Of a stretch of DNA of 64,000 bases, positions 16,338 through 25,851 are shown one piece after another. The DNA is taken from the NCBI RefSeq assembly GCF_001428505.1, contig NZ_LMHU01000001.1:397055-461054 (forward strand). The letters run 5' to 3'. A program made the translations under genes and the position numbers. The notes under the pieces were generated by a model. The model had not been told where the DNA came from, ran no database searches, and saw only the letters and a program-made list of their open reading frames with translations. Numbering within the stretch: position 1 is the first letter of the stretch; every line of letters starts with the position of its first letter. This stretch comes from Terrabacter sp. Root181 (GTDB taxonomy: Bacteria > Actinomycetota > Actinomycetes > Actinomycetales > Dermatophilaceae).

Positions 16338-17624
16338 ATGAGACGCACCACTGTCATCTCCGTCGCGTGCATGACCGCCGCGGCCCTCACCGTGACCGCG
16401 TGTGGTCGCGGTGCCGAGGACGGCGGCTCCGCCGCCGGTCAGACGGGCGCCGCAGTCAGCACCGGCAAGGCCACGGGCACGATCACCGTCTGGGCGATGG
16501 GCGCCGAGGGCGACAACCTGTCCAAGCTGACGAAGGACTTCGAGGCCGCCAACCCCGGGGTGAGCGTCAAAGTGACGTCCATCCCGTGGGCCGCGGCGCA
16601 CGACAAGTTCACGACCGCGATCACGGCGGGCAAGACGCCCGACGTCGCGATGGTCGGCACCACGTGGATGGGTGAGTTCGCCGGGAGTGACGCCATCGAC
16701 CCGACGCCTGCCCAGATCGACAAGTCCGCCTTCTTCGAAGGTGCGCAGAAGACGACCGAGGTGAACGGCACGTCCTACGGCATCCCGTGGTACGTCGAGA
16801 CCCGTGTCGTCTTCTACCGCACCGACCTCGCGAAGAAGGCCGGCTACGACACCGTGCCGACCGATGCGGCCGGACTGAAGGACATGGCCAAGGCCATGCA
16901 GACCAAGGCCGGCGCCAAGTGGGGCATCGGCCTCCAGGCGGGCGGCGACGGCTCGTGGCAGACCTTGATGCCCTTCGCCTGGAGCGAGGGCGCTGACCTC
17001 ACCAAGGACGGCGGCAAGAAGTACAACTTCGACAGCCCGGAGGTGCTCAAGGCGACCCAGTACTACCAGTCGTACTTCACCGACGGCATCTCGAACAAGA
17101 GCGCCCCGGCGACGCCGACGACCGAGCCCGACTTCGTCAACGGCACGGTCCCGATGTTCATCTCCGGCCCGTGGATGATGTCCGCGGTCGAGAAGGTGGG
17201 CGGTGCCGGCTTCAAGGACAAGTACAACGTCGCGCCGATCCCGGCCGGTTCGGCCGGCTCGTCGTCGTTCGTCGGCGGCTCGAACTTCGTCGTCTTCAAG
17301 AACACGCAGAACCGCGACACCGCGTGGAAGTTCGTCCAGTGGCTCGCCGAGCCCAAGGTCCAGTCGAAGTGGTACACGATCTCGACCGACCTGCCGTCGG
17401 TCAAGAGCGCGTGGCAGGACCCGGCGCTCGCCTCGGACAAGAAGCTCGCCGTCTTCGGAAAGCAGCTCGAGACGGCCAAGGCGCCGCCGTCCTTCCCGAC
17501 GTGGGAGCAGGCGGTCAAGGGACTCGACACGGAGCTGGAGAAGATCACCAAGACGGGCGAGGACCCGGCCACGGGCCTCAAGACGGCGCAGCAGCAGGCC
17601 GACTCCATCGGCACGGGCATGTGA
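16338..17624 (+). CDS. Sugar ABC importer, solute-binding lipoprotein (CUT1)
   Basis: A 428-residue extracellular binding protein. A lipoprotein signal peptide ends in the lipobox-like TVTAC (Cys about 22). The body has the MalE-like fold (GTITVWAMG at the start of the mature domain, aromatic residues WYVETRVVFY and YYQSYF). It captures an oligosaccharide and hands it to the two permeases encoded directly downstream. The GH144-like and GH3 enzymes in the same run suggest a beta-glucan oligosaccharide. A binding protein in its own transcript head, after LacI, is the usual CUT1 arrangement. Confidence 0.9.
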   Translation: MRRTTVISVACMTAAALTVTACGRGAEDGGSAAGQTGAAVSTGKATGTITVWAMGAEGDNLSKLTKDFEAANPGVSVKVTSIPWAAAHDKFTTAITAGKTPDVAMVGTTWMGEFAGSDAIDPTPAQIDKSAFFEGAQKTTEVNGTSYGIPWYVETRVVFYRTDLAKKAGYDTVPTDAAGLKDMAKAMQTKAGAKWGIGLQAGGDGSWQTLMPFAWSEGADLTKDGGKKYNFDSPEVLKATQYYQSYFTDGISNKSAPATPTTEPDFVNGTVPMFISGPWMMSAVEKVGGAGFKDKYNVAPIPAGSAGSSSFVGGSNFVVFKNTQNRDTAWKFVQWLAEPKVQSKWYTISTDLPSVKSAWQDPALASDKKLAVFGKQLETAKAPPSFPTWEQAVKGLDTELEKITKTGEDPATGLKTAQQQADSIGTGM

Positions 17625-17628
17625 TCGC

Positions 17629-18639
17629 ATGACTGCCCAGACCGGCACGACCGGGTCCCCCACAGGACCTGTGACGCCACCTCCGGTCACCGCTCCGGGA
17701 CGGCCCGACCACGGGTCGTCCCGGGGGGCGGGCGACGGAGGCTCCCCCGGACGGGTCGGGTCCGGCCGCCGGCGGGAGGGGCGGGCCGCCTGGATCCTCG
17801 CGATCCCCTTCTGCCTGCTCTTCCTCGCCTTCACGGCGTGGCCGGTGGTCCAGTCGCTCTTCATGAGCTTCACCGACACCAAGGCGAAGGACCTGCGACA
17901 CCCCTTCAGCGTCAACATCGTCGGCTTCGACAACTTCACCAAGGCGCTGTCGGACCCGATCTTCCGCAAGGCTGCCGCCAACACCGCCTACTTCGTCCTC
18001 GTCGGGGTGCCGCTGACTCTCCTCCTCGCGCTCGCCGCGGCAGTCGCGCTCGACAAGGGCATCACGCGGTTCCGCGCGGTCTTCCGCCTCGGCTTCTACA
18101 TGCCGGTCATCACCTCGATCGTCGCGGTGGCGGTCGTCTGGCGCTTCCTGCTGCAGGATCCGGGTGGCCTGATCAACACCGTGCTCGGGTGGTTCGGCAT
18201 CACGGGGCCCAACTGGCTCGGTGACCCGAACTGGTCGATGCCGGCGCTCATCATGATGGCCGCGTGGCGCAACTTCGGCACGGGGATGATCATCTTCCTC
18301 GCGGGCCTGCAGGCCGTGCCCGCCGAGCTGCACGAGGCGGCCGCCATCGACGGCGCCGGAGCGGTGAAGCGGTTCCGCCACGTCACCCTGCCCCTGCTGC
18401 GACCCACCCTGCTCTTCGTCATGGTCACGACGTCCATCGGCTACCTCCAGGTCTTCGAGGAGCCGTTCGTCATGACCCAGGGCGGGCCGCTCAACAGCAC
18501 GATCACGGTGACGTACAACACGTACCAGCAGTTCGGCTTCGGCAACTACGGCCTCGCGTCGGCGATGAGCTACCTCATCTTCGTCGTCATCGCGATCGTC
18601 ACGGCGCTGCAGTTCCGGCTGCTGCGAGAGAGGAGCTGA
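17629..18639 (+). CDS. Sugar ABC importer permease, MalF type
   Basis: A 336-residue membrane protein with about six helices after a 45-residue proline/glycine-rich cytoplasmic N-terminus. The EAA loop that docks the ATPase is EAAAIDGAGAVKRFRHVTLP (about 243-262). The ATG begins four bases after the binding-protein stop, so it is in the same operon. No ATPase gene is found in the locus. In actinobacteria a shared MsiK-type ATPase encoded elsewhere usually serves such importers. Confidence 0.9.
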   Translation: MTAQTGTTGSPTGPVTPPPVTAPGRPDHGSSRGAGDGGSPGRVGSGRRREGRAAWILAIPFCLLFLAFTAWPVVQSLFMSFTDTKAKDLRHPFSVNIVGFDNFTKALSDPIFRKAAANTAYFVLVGVPLTLLLALAAAVALDKGITRFRAVFRLGFYMPVITSIVAVAVVWRFLLQDPGGLINTVLGWFGITGPNWLGDPNWSMPALIMMAAWRNFGTGMIIFLAGLQAVPAELHEAAAIDGAGAVKRFRHVTLPLLRPTLLFVMVTTSIGYLQVFEEPFVMTQGGPLNSTITVTYNTYQQFGFGNYGLASAMSYLIFVVIAIVTALQFRLLRERS

Positions 18640-18641
18640 CC

Positions 18642-19541
18642 ATGTCCGTCGACACCGCACCCCGTCAGCCCGCGGCCGCGCCCCAGCAGGAGTCCGGCAC
18701 GCCGCGCTCCGGCATGGTCGGGACCAGCCGCAGCGGGCACTGGTGGCTCTACGTCATCCTCGTCATCGCCCTCGCCGCCGTCGTCGCGCCCTTCGTGTGG
18801 ATGGTGCTCGGCAGCTTCAAGGGTGAAGGAGAGCTGAGGCAGATCCCGCCGACGTGGTGGCCCCAGGACGCCTCGCTCGACAACTACACCCAGCTGTTCA
18901 GCAAGCTCAACTTCGGCCAGTACTTCACGAACTCGACGGTCGTCGCCGTCGTCGTGACGGCGGGCAATCTCGTCTTCTGCTCGATGCTCGGATATGCCCT
19001 CGCGATGCTCGACTTCAAGGGCAAGCGGGTCATCTTCGTCGCCGTCATGACGACGCTCATGATCCCGGGCGTCGTGACGTTCGTGCCGCTCTTCGTCCTC
19101 GTCGCGAACGCCGGCCTCGTCGACACGATCCCGGGTCTCTTCCTGCCGTGGCTCGTCAGCCCGTTCGGCGTGTTCCTCATGCGCCAGTTCATTCTCGGGC
19201 TCCCGAGGGACCTGCTCGACGCGGGACGCGTCGACGGCGCCGGCGAGCTGCGGATCTTCTGGCGGATCATCCTGCCCCTCTGCGGTCCCGCCCTCGCGAC
19301 GCTCGGCATCCTCACCTTCCTCGGCAGCTGGAACAACTTCCTGTGGCCACTGGTCGTGGCGCAGTCCGAGGACAAGTACACCCTCCCGGTGGCCCTGGCG
19401 CTCTACTCCACCGGCCAGAACAGCACGAACTACGGCCTGCTCCTCGCCGGGGCGACCGTCGTCATCATCCCGGTCCTCGTCGTCTTCCTCATCTTCCAGA
19501 AGCGCTTCATCGAGGGCATCGCCACCACCGGCCTCAAGTAA
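18642..19541 (+). CDS. Sugar ABC importer permease, MalG type
   Basis: A 299-residue membrane protein with about six helices after an N-terminal tail of 35 residues. The EAA-type loop reads DAGRVDGAGELRIFWRIILP (about 191-210), with Glu-Ala-Ala relaxed to Asp-Ala-Gly. It ends in the GIATTGLK-type tail common in MalG homologues. It starts two bases after the partner permease stop, with AGAGGAG upstream. It pairs with the MalF-type protein to form the channel. Confidence 0.9.
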   Translation: MSVDTAPRQPAAAPQQESGTPRSGMVGTSRSGHWWLYVILVIALAAVVAPFVWMVLGSFKGEGELRQIPPTWWPQDASLDNYTQLFSKLNFGQYFTNSTVVAVVVTAGNLVFCSMLGYALAMLDFKGKRVIFVAVMTTLMIPGVVTFVPLFVLVANAGLVDTIPGLFLPWLVSPFGVFLMRQFILGLPRDLLDAGRVDGAGELRIFWRIILPLCGPALATLGILTFLGSWNNFLWPLVVAQSEDKYTLPVALALYSTGQNSTNYGLLLAGATVVIIPVLVVFLIFQKRFIEGIATTGLK

Positions 19542-19561
19542 TCGGAAACGGAGTACAGCCC

Positions 19562-21226
19562 ATGGCAGACCTGACCGACCGCACCCCGAAGACCCTCCAC
19601 ACCCCGAGCCGACGCGCCCTGCTCGTCGGAGGCGCGGCCTCCGTCGCCGCGTTCGCGCTCGCGCCCTCGGCGTCAGCCTCGACCACCTCCGCCCGTCAGG
19701 CGCCCGCGTTCCTCCGGACGGCCCCGAATGCGGTCCGCTCCCTGGAGAGCGCGACGGTGCGCACGTGGGCGGCCGACACGTGGCGCAGCCTCGTCGCGAT
19801 GACGAACCCACAGACCGGCCTTCCGGCGGACAACATCCCCGAGTCGCTCGCGCCCGGCGACCGTTCCGGCTACACGTCACCCACCAACATCGGCGGCTAC
19901 CTCTGGTCGACGATTGCGGCGCGAGAGCTCGGCATCATCAGCCGCGGTGAGGCCACGGCGCGGCTCATCCGCACCCTGAAGACGCTCTACCGCATGGAGC
20001 ACCATGTCCCCAGCGGCATGTACTACAACTGGTACGACGAGGAGACCGGCAAGGCCCTGACATCCTGGCCGGGTTCGGGTGACAAGGTCTACGCGTTCGC
20101 CTCGAGCGTCGACAACGGCTGGCTCGGGGCGGCGCTGCTCGTCGTCGCCAACTCCGACCGCGCCGCCGGCCCGTGGGCGAGGCGGATCTTCGACCGGATG
20201 CGCTGGAAGGCGTTCTACAACGACAACAGCGACCCTGCCCACCAGGTCCGCGCGGGTGGTCTGGTCCACGGCGGCTTCTACCCCTACGAGGACGGTCGGC
20301 CCGGAGGGACCTACCTGGGCACCCACATAGGCGGCGAACCGGTCTGGCTGACGACGCACCACTACGACACCACGGTGTCGGAGACGCGCATCACGACCTA
20401 CCTCGGCATCATCACCGGCCAGATCAACCCGACCGCGTACTACGCAACCTGGCGCACCTTCCCGGACACCTGCGACTGGTCGTGGCAGGAGATGAAGCCG
20501 GTGGGTGTGACCCGCAGGTACTACGGCCTCGACGTCTACGAGGGTGCGTACACCTACCGTGGCCTGCACATCGTGCCCGGCTGGGGCGGATCGATGTTCG
20601 AGGAGCTGATGCCCGACGTCTTCGTCGACGAGGCCACGTGGGCCCCCAGCTCGTGGGGTCGCAACCACCCGCTGCACGTCCGTGCGCAGCGTGAGCACGG
20701 ACTCGTCGACGCGGACTACGGCTACTGGGGCTTCAGCCCGTCGAGCAACCCCGCCGGTGGCTACCGTGAGTACGGCGTCGACCCGCTCGGGCTCGGCCCG
20801 GGCAACGAGCCCGGCAACGGCGCCAACGGGTACTTCTCCGACCAGGAGATGACGAACTACGACGTCGGCTTCGACGGCTGTCGTGCTGCCACGAACCCGA
20901 CTCCGACGTACGGCGACGGTGTCGTCACGCCGCACGCGTCGTTCCTGGCGATGATGCACGAGCCCGACCAGGCGTTCACGAACCTCGCGAACATCCAGGC
21001 CGACTTCGACGCGTACGACCGAGGTGGGTTCTTCGACGCCGTCGCGGTCCGGTCCGGCATGGTCGCCCGGCGCTACCTCTCGCTCGACCAGGCCATGGTC
21101 ATGGGCGCGATCGGCAACGTGCTCGGCAACGACGTCATCCGTCGCGGCTTCAGCACCCCGGCCGTGGAGCGCGCGCTCAAGCCCGTCATCGGCATCGAGG
21201 AGTTCGGCGCCAGCCCGATCGCCTGA
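19562..21226 (+). CDS. Tat-exported glycoside hydrolase, GH144/glucoamylase-like (PF10091)
   Basis: A 554-residue secreted protein. Residues 15-42 form a twin-arginine signal (SRRALLVGG followed by an Ala-rich stretch). The catalytic module is alpha/alpha-barrel-like and shows the family-typical YTSPTNIGGYLWSTIAARELG segment (split at about 100-120) and GGSMFEELMPDV near residue 343. These resemble the glycoamylase domain of cyclic beta-1,2-glucan synthases and GH144 endo-beta-1,2-glucanases. It would cut an extracellular glucan into oligosaccharides for the neighbouring ABC importer. The beta-1,2 specificity is inferred from family resemblance only. It starts 20 bp after the MalG-type gene. 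Confidence 0.65.
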   Translation: MADLTDRTPKTLHTPSRRALLVGGAASVAAFALAPSASASTTSARQAPAFLRTAPNAVRSLESATVRTWAADTWRSLVAMTNPQTGLPADNIPESLAPGDRSGYTSPTNIGGYLWSTIAARELGIISRGEATARLIRTLKTLYRMEHHVPSGMYYNWYDEETGKALTSWPGSGDKVYAFASSVDNGWLGAALLVVANSDRAAGPWARRIFDRMRWKAFYNDNSDPAHQVRAGGLVHGGFYPYEDGRPGGTYLGTHIGGEPVWLTTHHYDTTVSETRITTYLGIITGQINPTAYYATWRTFPDTCDWSWQEMKPVGVTRRYYGLDVYEGAYTYRGLHIVPGWGGSMFEELMPDVFVDEATWAPSSWGRNHPLHVRAQREHGLVDADYGYWGFSPSSNPAGGYREYGVDPLGLGPGNEPGNGANGYFSDQEMTNYDVGFDGCRAATNPTPTYGDGVVTPHASFLAMMHEPDQAFTNLANIQADFDAYDRGGFFDAVAVRSGMVARRYLSLDQAMVMGAIGNVLGNDVIRRGFSTPAVERALKPVIGIEEFGASPIA

Positions 21227-21266
21227 CCCGCTCCAGAACGTCCCTCATCGACGAAAGGTCCGACCC

Positions 21267-23093
21267 GTGCGCCCCCAGCTTCGCACCACCGAGGACGGCG
21301 TCGCCTACCGCGACCTCAACGGCAACGGCCGGATGGACCCCTACGAGGACCCACGGCTGGCCGTCGAGGTGCGGGTCGAGGACCTCCTCGTGCGCCTGTC
21401 CCTCCAGGAGAAGGTCGGCCTGATGTTCCAGACCGTCATCGAGGCAGGCGCGGACGGCACGGTGCTCGAGCACCCGGGCACCATCAGCAAGTCCCCGACG
21501 AGCACCGTCGTGCTCGACAAGCACCTCACCCACTTCAACGTTCACGCCCTCGACGACCCGCGCACGGCGGCCCGGTGGAGCAACGCCCTGCAGGCGCTCG
21601 CCGAGCGCACGCCGCACGGCATACCCGTGACGGTGTCGACCGACCCGCGGCACGCGTTCATCGAGAACGTCGGGGTCTCCTTCTCGGCCGGGGCGTTCTC
21701 GCAGTGGCCTGAGCCGCTCGGGCTCGCGGCGCTGCGCGACGCGGACGCGGTGCGACGCTTCGCCGACATCGCGCGGCAGGAGTACGCCGCGGTCGGCATC
21801 CGGGCCGCGCTGCACCCGACGCTCGACCTCGCGACCGAGCCGCGCTGGGCACGCCAGGCCGGCACGTTCGGCCAGGACCCCGACCTCGTGACGGAGCTCG
21901 GAGTCGCGTATCTCCAAGGCTTCCAAAGAGATTCGCTCGGTCCGGGCAGCGTGGCGTGCACGAGCAAGCACTTCCCCGGGGGCGGCCCGCAGAAGGACGG
22001 CGAGGACGCGCACTTCCCCTATGGGCGCGAGCAGGTCTACCCCGGTGGGCGTTTCGCCGACCACCTCAAGCCGTTCCCGCCGATCATCGCGGCCGGCACC
22101 GCGGGGATCATGCCGTACTACGGGATGCCGGTCGACCTCGTCGTCGACGGCGCGGAGATCGAGCCGATCGGCTTCGGCTACAACAAGCAGGTCGTCACCG
22201 GCCTGCTCCGCGAGAAGCTCGGCTACGACGGCGTCGTCGTCACCGACTGGGAGCTCGTCAACGACAACCACGTGGGCGACCAGGTGCTCCCCGCCCGCGC
22301 ATGGGGTGTCGAGCACCTCGACCCGCACGGCCGCATGGAGCTGATCCTCGAGGCCGGCGCCGACCAGTTCGGTGGCGAGGAGTGCGTCGACATCCTCCTC
22401 GACCTCGTCGCCCAGGGCCGGGTCCCCGAGGCGCGCGTCGACGAGTCGGCGCGCCGCATCCTCGCGGTGAAGTTCCGGCTCGGGCTGTTCGAGAACCCCT
22501 ACGTCGACGAGGACGCGGCCGCCGCAACCGTGGGCCGGGGCGACTTCCGCGAGGAGGGGTATGCCGCCCAGGCCCGTTCGGTGACCGTGCTGCACAACGA
22601 GGGTGGCCGGCTCCCGCTCGAGCAGGGCCTGCGCATCTACGCAGAGCGGCTCTCACCCGAGGCGGTCGCGCGGCACGGCAAGCTCGTCGAGCGGCCCGAG
22701 GACGCCGACGTCGCCGTCGTGCGCCTCACCGCGCCCTTCGACCCGCGGGCCGACCTCTTCCTCGAGTCGTGGTTCCACCAGGGCTCGCTCGACTTCCCGC
22801 CGGGCCTCGTGGCCCGGCTCGAGCGCATCGCCGCGGTGTGCCCGCTCGTCATCGACGTCGTGCTCGACCGGCCGGCCGTGCTCACCCCGCTGCTGCGCTT
22901 CGCCTCGGCCGTCGTCGGTAGCTACGGCTCGTCCGACGACGCCCTGCTCGACGCGATCACCGGGACCATCGCGCCCGCCGGTCGCCTGCCGTTCGACCTG
23001 CCCCGGTCGATGGACCAGGTGCGGGCGCACGGCGAGGACGTGCCCGGCTACGACGACCCGCTCTTCCCGGTCGGCCACGGCCTCACGATCTGA
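21267..23093 (+). CDS. Glycoside hydrolase family 3 beta-glucosidase-like enzyme
   Basis: A 608-residue GH3 enzyme without a signal peptide, so probably cytoplasmic. It begins with DLNGNGRMDPYEDP, typical of this GH3 branch. The catalytic domain (about 30-395) contains the substrate-binding KHFPGGG (near 235) and the nucleophile Asp in VVTDWELVN (near 327). A C-terminal alpha/beta sandwich follows to about 600, shorter than in plant-type GH3. The start is GTG 21267, with AAAGG upstream. As the last gene in the LacI locus it probably splits imported beta-linked glucose oligomers to glucose. Confidence 0.88.
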   Translation: MRPQLRTTEDGVAYRDLNGNGRMDPYEDPRLAVEVRVEDLLVRLSLQEKVGLMFQTVIEAGADGTVLEHPGTISKSPTSTVVLDKHLTHFNVHALDDPRTAARWSNALQALAERTPHGIPVTVSTDPRHAFIENVGVSFSAGAFSQWPEPLGLAALRDADAVRRFADIARQEYAAVGIRAALHPTLDLATEPRWARQAGTFGQDPDLVTELGVAYLQGFQRDSLGPGSVACTSKHFPGGGPQKDGEDAHFPYGREQVYPGGRFADHLKPFPPIIAAGTAGIMPYYGMPVDLVVDGAEIEPIGFGYNKQVVTGLLREKLGYDGVVVTDWELVNDNHVGDQVLPARAWGVEHLDPHGRMELILEAGADQFGGEECVDILLDLVAQGRVPEARVDESARRILAVKFRLGLFENPYVDEDAAAATVGRGDFREEGYAAQARSVTVLHNEGGRLPLEQGLRIYAERLSPEAVARHGKLVERPEDADVAVVRLTAPFDPRADLFLESWFHQGSLDFPPGLVARLERIAAVCPLVIDVVLDRPAVLTPLLRFASAVVGSYGSSDDALLDAITGTIAPAGRLPFDLPRSMDQVRAHGEDVPGYDDPLFPVGHGLTI

Positions 23094-23096
23094 GCG

Positions 23097-23345
23097 TCAG
23101 CCGGTGTAGCCCTCGACAGTGCGCTCGGACCGGACCTCGGCGCCGTCGGGGTCCTGGCCGAACTCGCGTCGGGCGCGACGTTGGCGCAGCAGGTCCCAGC
23201 ACTGGTCGAGCTCGACCTCGACGGTCCGCAGCCGGGCGTGCTCCTCGTCGACGGTGATCTCACCGGCCTGGAGTGCGGAGCGGAGCCGGTGCTCCTCGTC
23301 GATGAGCGAGCCGATGCGGTCCTGGATCGAGGGGTCGTCAGCCAT
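23097..23345 (-). CDS. DUF2630 family small protein
   Basis: An 82-residue protein reading IQDRIGSLIDEEHRLR near the start and RTVEVELDQCWDLLRQRRA in the middle, the pattern of the actinobacterial DUF2630 family. It is helical with heptad-like spacing, probably a coiled coil. Function is unknown. Its stop is three bases from the GH3 stop (convergent genes). A GATCGT element six bases before the ATG is close to the leaderless pattern seen elsewhere. Confidence 0.85.
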   Translation of the reverse strand: MADDPSIQDRIGSLIDEEHRLRSALQAGEITVDEEHARLRTVEVELDQCWDLLRQRRARREFGQDPDGAEVRSERTVEGYTG

Positions 23346-23385
23346 GACGCCACGATCGCACGCCGCTCGGGGCGCCGTCGAGGGC

Positions 23386-23391
23386 TAGCAT
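23386..23391 (+). promoter_or_regulatory. -10 element of a probable leaderless promoter
   Basis: TAGCAT (23386-23391), then seven bases, then GTG at 23399, which begins exactly at the first strand of the hydrolase domain. The upstream in-frame ATG at 23390 overlaps this -10 and is therefore a less likely start. Confidence 0.45.
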
Positions 23392-23398
23392 GTGGACA

Positions 23399-24070
23399 GT
23401 GACCACATTCGCACTCGTCCCCGGCGCCGGGGGCGCCGCCTGGTACTGGCACCGGGTCGTGCCGCTCATCGAGGAGGCGGGCCATGAGGCCGTCGCCGTC
23501 GAGCTGCCGGCCGACGACCCGGATGCCGGGCTGCCGGAGTACGCCGACCTCGTCACCTCCGCGGTCGAGGGCCGCGACGACGTCGTGGTCGTCGGCCAGT
23601 CGATGGGCGGCTTCACCGTCCCGATGGTCGCGGTGCGGCGGCCGGTCGCAGGACTCGTCCTGCTCAACGCCATGCTCCCGCTGCCGGGCGAGACGGCCGG
23701 TGCGTGGTGGGACGCCGTGGGGTCGGAGGGCGCCCGGGTGGCGGCGGCCCGCGCCGGCGGCTACCCCGAGGAGTTCGACCTCGACACGTACTTCCTCCAC
23801 GACGTCGACCCGGCCGTCGCCGCGAGCGGCGAGGAGCACCAGCGACCCGAGGGCGACCGCGCCTTCGAGACGCCGTGCGACATCGTGACGTGGCCCGAGG
23901 TGCCGACGCGGGTCGTCGCCGGCGCCGGCGACCGCTTCTTCCCGGTCGGCCTGCAGCGCCGGGTCGCCCACGAGCGGCTCGGCCTCGACGTCGACACGGT
24001 CCCCGGTGGGCACCTCGCCGCGCTCTCGCACCCCGCCGAGCTCACGGCATACCTTCTGACGGGACGCTGA
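23399..24070 (+). CDS. Alpha/beta hydrolase
   Basis: A 223-residue small alpha/beta hydrolase of the methylesterase/hydroxynitrile-lyase-like branch. The oxyanion strand is FALVPGAGGAAWYW (about 4-17), the nucleophile elbow GQSMGG (Ser near 66), and a histidine lies in VPGGHLAALSHP near 205. Substrate unknown. GTG 23399 was chosen from the promoter position; ATG 23390 would add three residues. It is followed 26 bp later by a DinB-superfamily gene on the same strand. Confidence 0.85.
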   Translation: MTTFALVPGAGGAAWYWHRVVPLIEEAGHEAVAVELPADDPDAGLPEYADLVTSAVEGRDDVVVVGQSMGGFTVPMVAVRRPVAGLVLLNAMLPLPGETAGAWWDAVGSEGARVAAARAGGYPEEFDLDTYFLHDVDPAVAASGEEHQRPEGDRAFETPCDIVTWPEVPTRVVAGAGDRFFPVGLQRRVAHERLGLDVDTVPGGHLAALSHPAELTAYLLTGR

Positions 24071-24096
24071 CGACCGGGCGTGCGAGGCTGGCGCGC

Positions 24097-24678
24097 GTGA
24101 TCGACGACTTCGCCAAGGCGTACCTCCACGACAACCTCCGGTGGGCCCGGGCGTCCCTGCTCGCCAAGCTCGAGGGAGTGTCGGAGTACGACGCGCGACG
24201 ACCCCTCACGACGACGGGCACCAACCTGCTCGGCCTCGTCAAGCACCTCACCCTGTCCGAGGCCCGCTACCTCGGCGGCATCATGGGCCGGCCCTTCCCC
24301 GAGCCGCTGCCCCAGTTCGACGACCCGGGATTCGTGAGCCGCGACCACCTGTGGGTGAGGGCGGACGAGTCGCGGGCCGACGTCGTCGAGCGCTACCGCC
24401 GCGCCTGCGCCCACGCCGACGCGACGATCGAGGCGCTGCCGGTCGACGCCCCCGGCCACGTCCCGTGGTGGCCGCGGCCGGACGTCATGCTCTTCAACCT
24501 CATGGTCCACGTCCTCACCGAGACCAACCGTCACGTCGGCCATGCCGACATCCTGCGCGAACAGGTCGACGGCGTCGTCGGTGACGACCTCGTGTCGACG
24601 AGCGACGACGCGGCCGACTGGGCTGCTCACCGGGAGAAGGTCGAGCAGGCAGCGCGCGCAGCGGGATCCGGCACCTGA
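24097..24678 (+). CDS. DinB-superfamily (DUF664) four-helix protein
   Basis: A 193-residue protein of the DinB/YfiT superfamily, DUF664 branch, unrelated to the polymerase of the same name. The helical bundle carries histidines for a metal site (LVKHLTLSE near 48 and ETNRHVGHADILRE near 143-156). Members include thiol-dependent transferases using mycothiol or bacillithiol, but many have no known substrate. The start is GTG 24097. It stands alone before a convergent LacI gene. Confidence 0.82.
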   Translation: MIDDFAKAYLHDNLRWARASLLAKLEGVSEYDARRPLTTTGTNLLGLVKHLTLSEARYLGGIMGRPFPEPLPQFDDPGFVSRDHLWVRADESRADVVERYRRACAHADATIEALPVDAPGHVPWWPRPDVMLFNLMVHVLTETNRHVGHADILREQVDGVVGDDLVSTSDDAADWAAHREKVEQAARAAGSGT

Positions 24679-24733
24679 CCTTGCGCAGACCTTGCGGGTT
24701 GTCTGCTCCTTGACACGGCAGCCCTTGCAGGCG

Positions 24734-25747
24734 TCACCGGCGGGTCGGGACGCCTAGCGTCGTCTCGCGGGCCTCGAGCGTCCACGCCACCTCGACCTCC
24801 TCGGCGTCACCGCGCTCGCCGTCGATGCGGCGTGACAGCAGCTCGAGGGCGGCGCGGGCCAGCCCCGTGAGGTCGGGGGAGATCGTCGTGATCGTGGGGT
24901 TGGAGTAGCGGGTCTCGGCGATGTCGTCGAAGCCGACGATGGCCATCTCGTCCGGCACCGACACGCCGGCCTCGACGCAGGCGCGCAGCGCGCCGATGGC
25001 CATGAGGTCGTTGAAGCAGAAGACGGCGTCCGGAGGCTCGGGCAGCTCGAGCAGCCGCTGCATCGCGGCGTGCCCGTCGGCGCGCTCGAAGTGGGGCACG
25101 CCGATGACGAGATCGGGGTCGTACGCCAGGCCGGCGGCCTTGAGCGCTTGCCGGTAGCCACGCAGCCGCGCGGACGCCGTGCCCTTCATCGTCTCGCGTC
25201 CGACGGCGGCGATACGTCGACGTCCTTGCGCCACAAGGTGATCCGTCGCCGCTCGGGCTGCGGCGACGGAGTCGACGGCGATGTGGTCGAAGCCCGAGGG
25301 GACGGGTCGCTCACCGAGCAGCACCATCGGCAGGCTGTCGGCGCGCCGGCTGATCTCGTCGGGGGAGAGGGCGAGCGGCGAGAAGATGACGCCGTCGATG
25401 ACGTGCGAGCGCATGCCCTCGAGGACGACGCGCTCGGCGTCGGCGTCGCCGCCGGTGACGTCGAGCAGGACGATGAAGCCGAGGGCGGCCGCCTCCTCGG
25501 TGATGCGGGCCGCGAGCTCGGCGAAGTAGGGCGAGTCCATCGCCGGTACCGCGAGGGCCAGGAAGCCCGCGCGACCGTGCTTGAGGCTGCGCGCCGACAG
25601 GTTGGGCCGGTAGTGCAGCTCGGCCATCGCGGCCTCGACGCGCTCGCGCGTGCTGGCCTTCACGTGTGGGTGGTGGTTGAGGACGTTGGAGGCGGTCTTG
25701 ACCGACACTCCTGCACGTTCCGCAACGTCTCGCAGCCGCGCCGCCAA
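24734..25747 (-). CDS. LacI-family regulator of the arabinan locus
   Basis: A 337-residue repressor with an N-terminal helix-turn-helix (RLRDVAERAGVSVKTASNVL, from about residue 4), hinge, and sugar-binding domain (VDSVAAARAATDHLVAQGRR, FCFNDLMAIGALRA, VGFDDIAETRYSNP). TTG 25747 was chosen because it follows GACGGAG at the right distance and sits just before the HTH, as in family members. The gene is divergent from the GH51-ABC-GH43 operon. Two copies of a 13-bp sequence in the shared region are the likely operators, and an arabinose-containing sugar the likely inducer. Confidence 0.9.
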   Translation of the reverse strand: MAARLRDVAERAGVSVKTASNVLNHHPHVKASTRERVEAAMAELHYRPNLSARSLKHGRAGFLALAVPAMDSPYFAELAARITEEAAALGFIVLLDVTGGDADAERVVLEGMRSHVIDGVIFSPLALSPDEISRRADSLPMVLLGERPVPSGFDHIAVDSVAAARAATDHLVAQGRRRIAAVGRETMKGTASARLRGYRQALKAAGLAYDPDLVIGVPHFERADGHAAMQRLLELPEPPDAVFCFNDLMAIGALRACVEAGVSVPDEMAIVGFDDIAETRYSNPTITTISPDLTGLARAALELLSRRIDGERGDAEEVEVAWTLEARETTLGVPTRR

Positions 25748-25851
25748 CCGTGTCTCCGTCCTGCGTGCCCCCGTGCAAGCCCCGTCGAGGAACAGGCTAG
25801 CGCCCGGCGTGGCTCGCCGTGATGACCTCGGACAACCTCTGGACACTTTTC

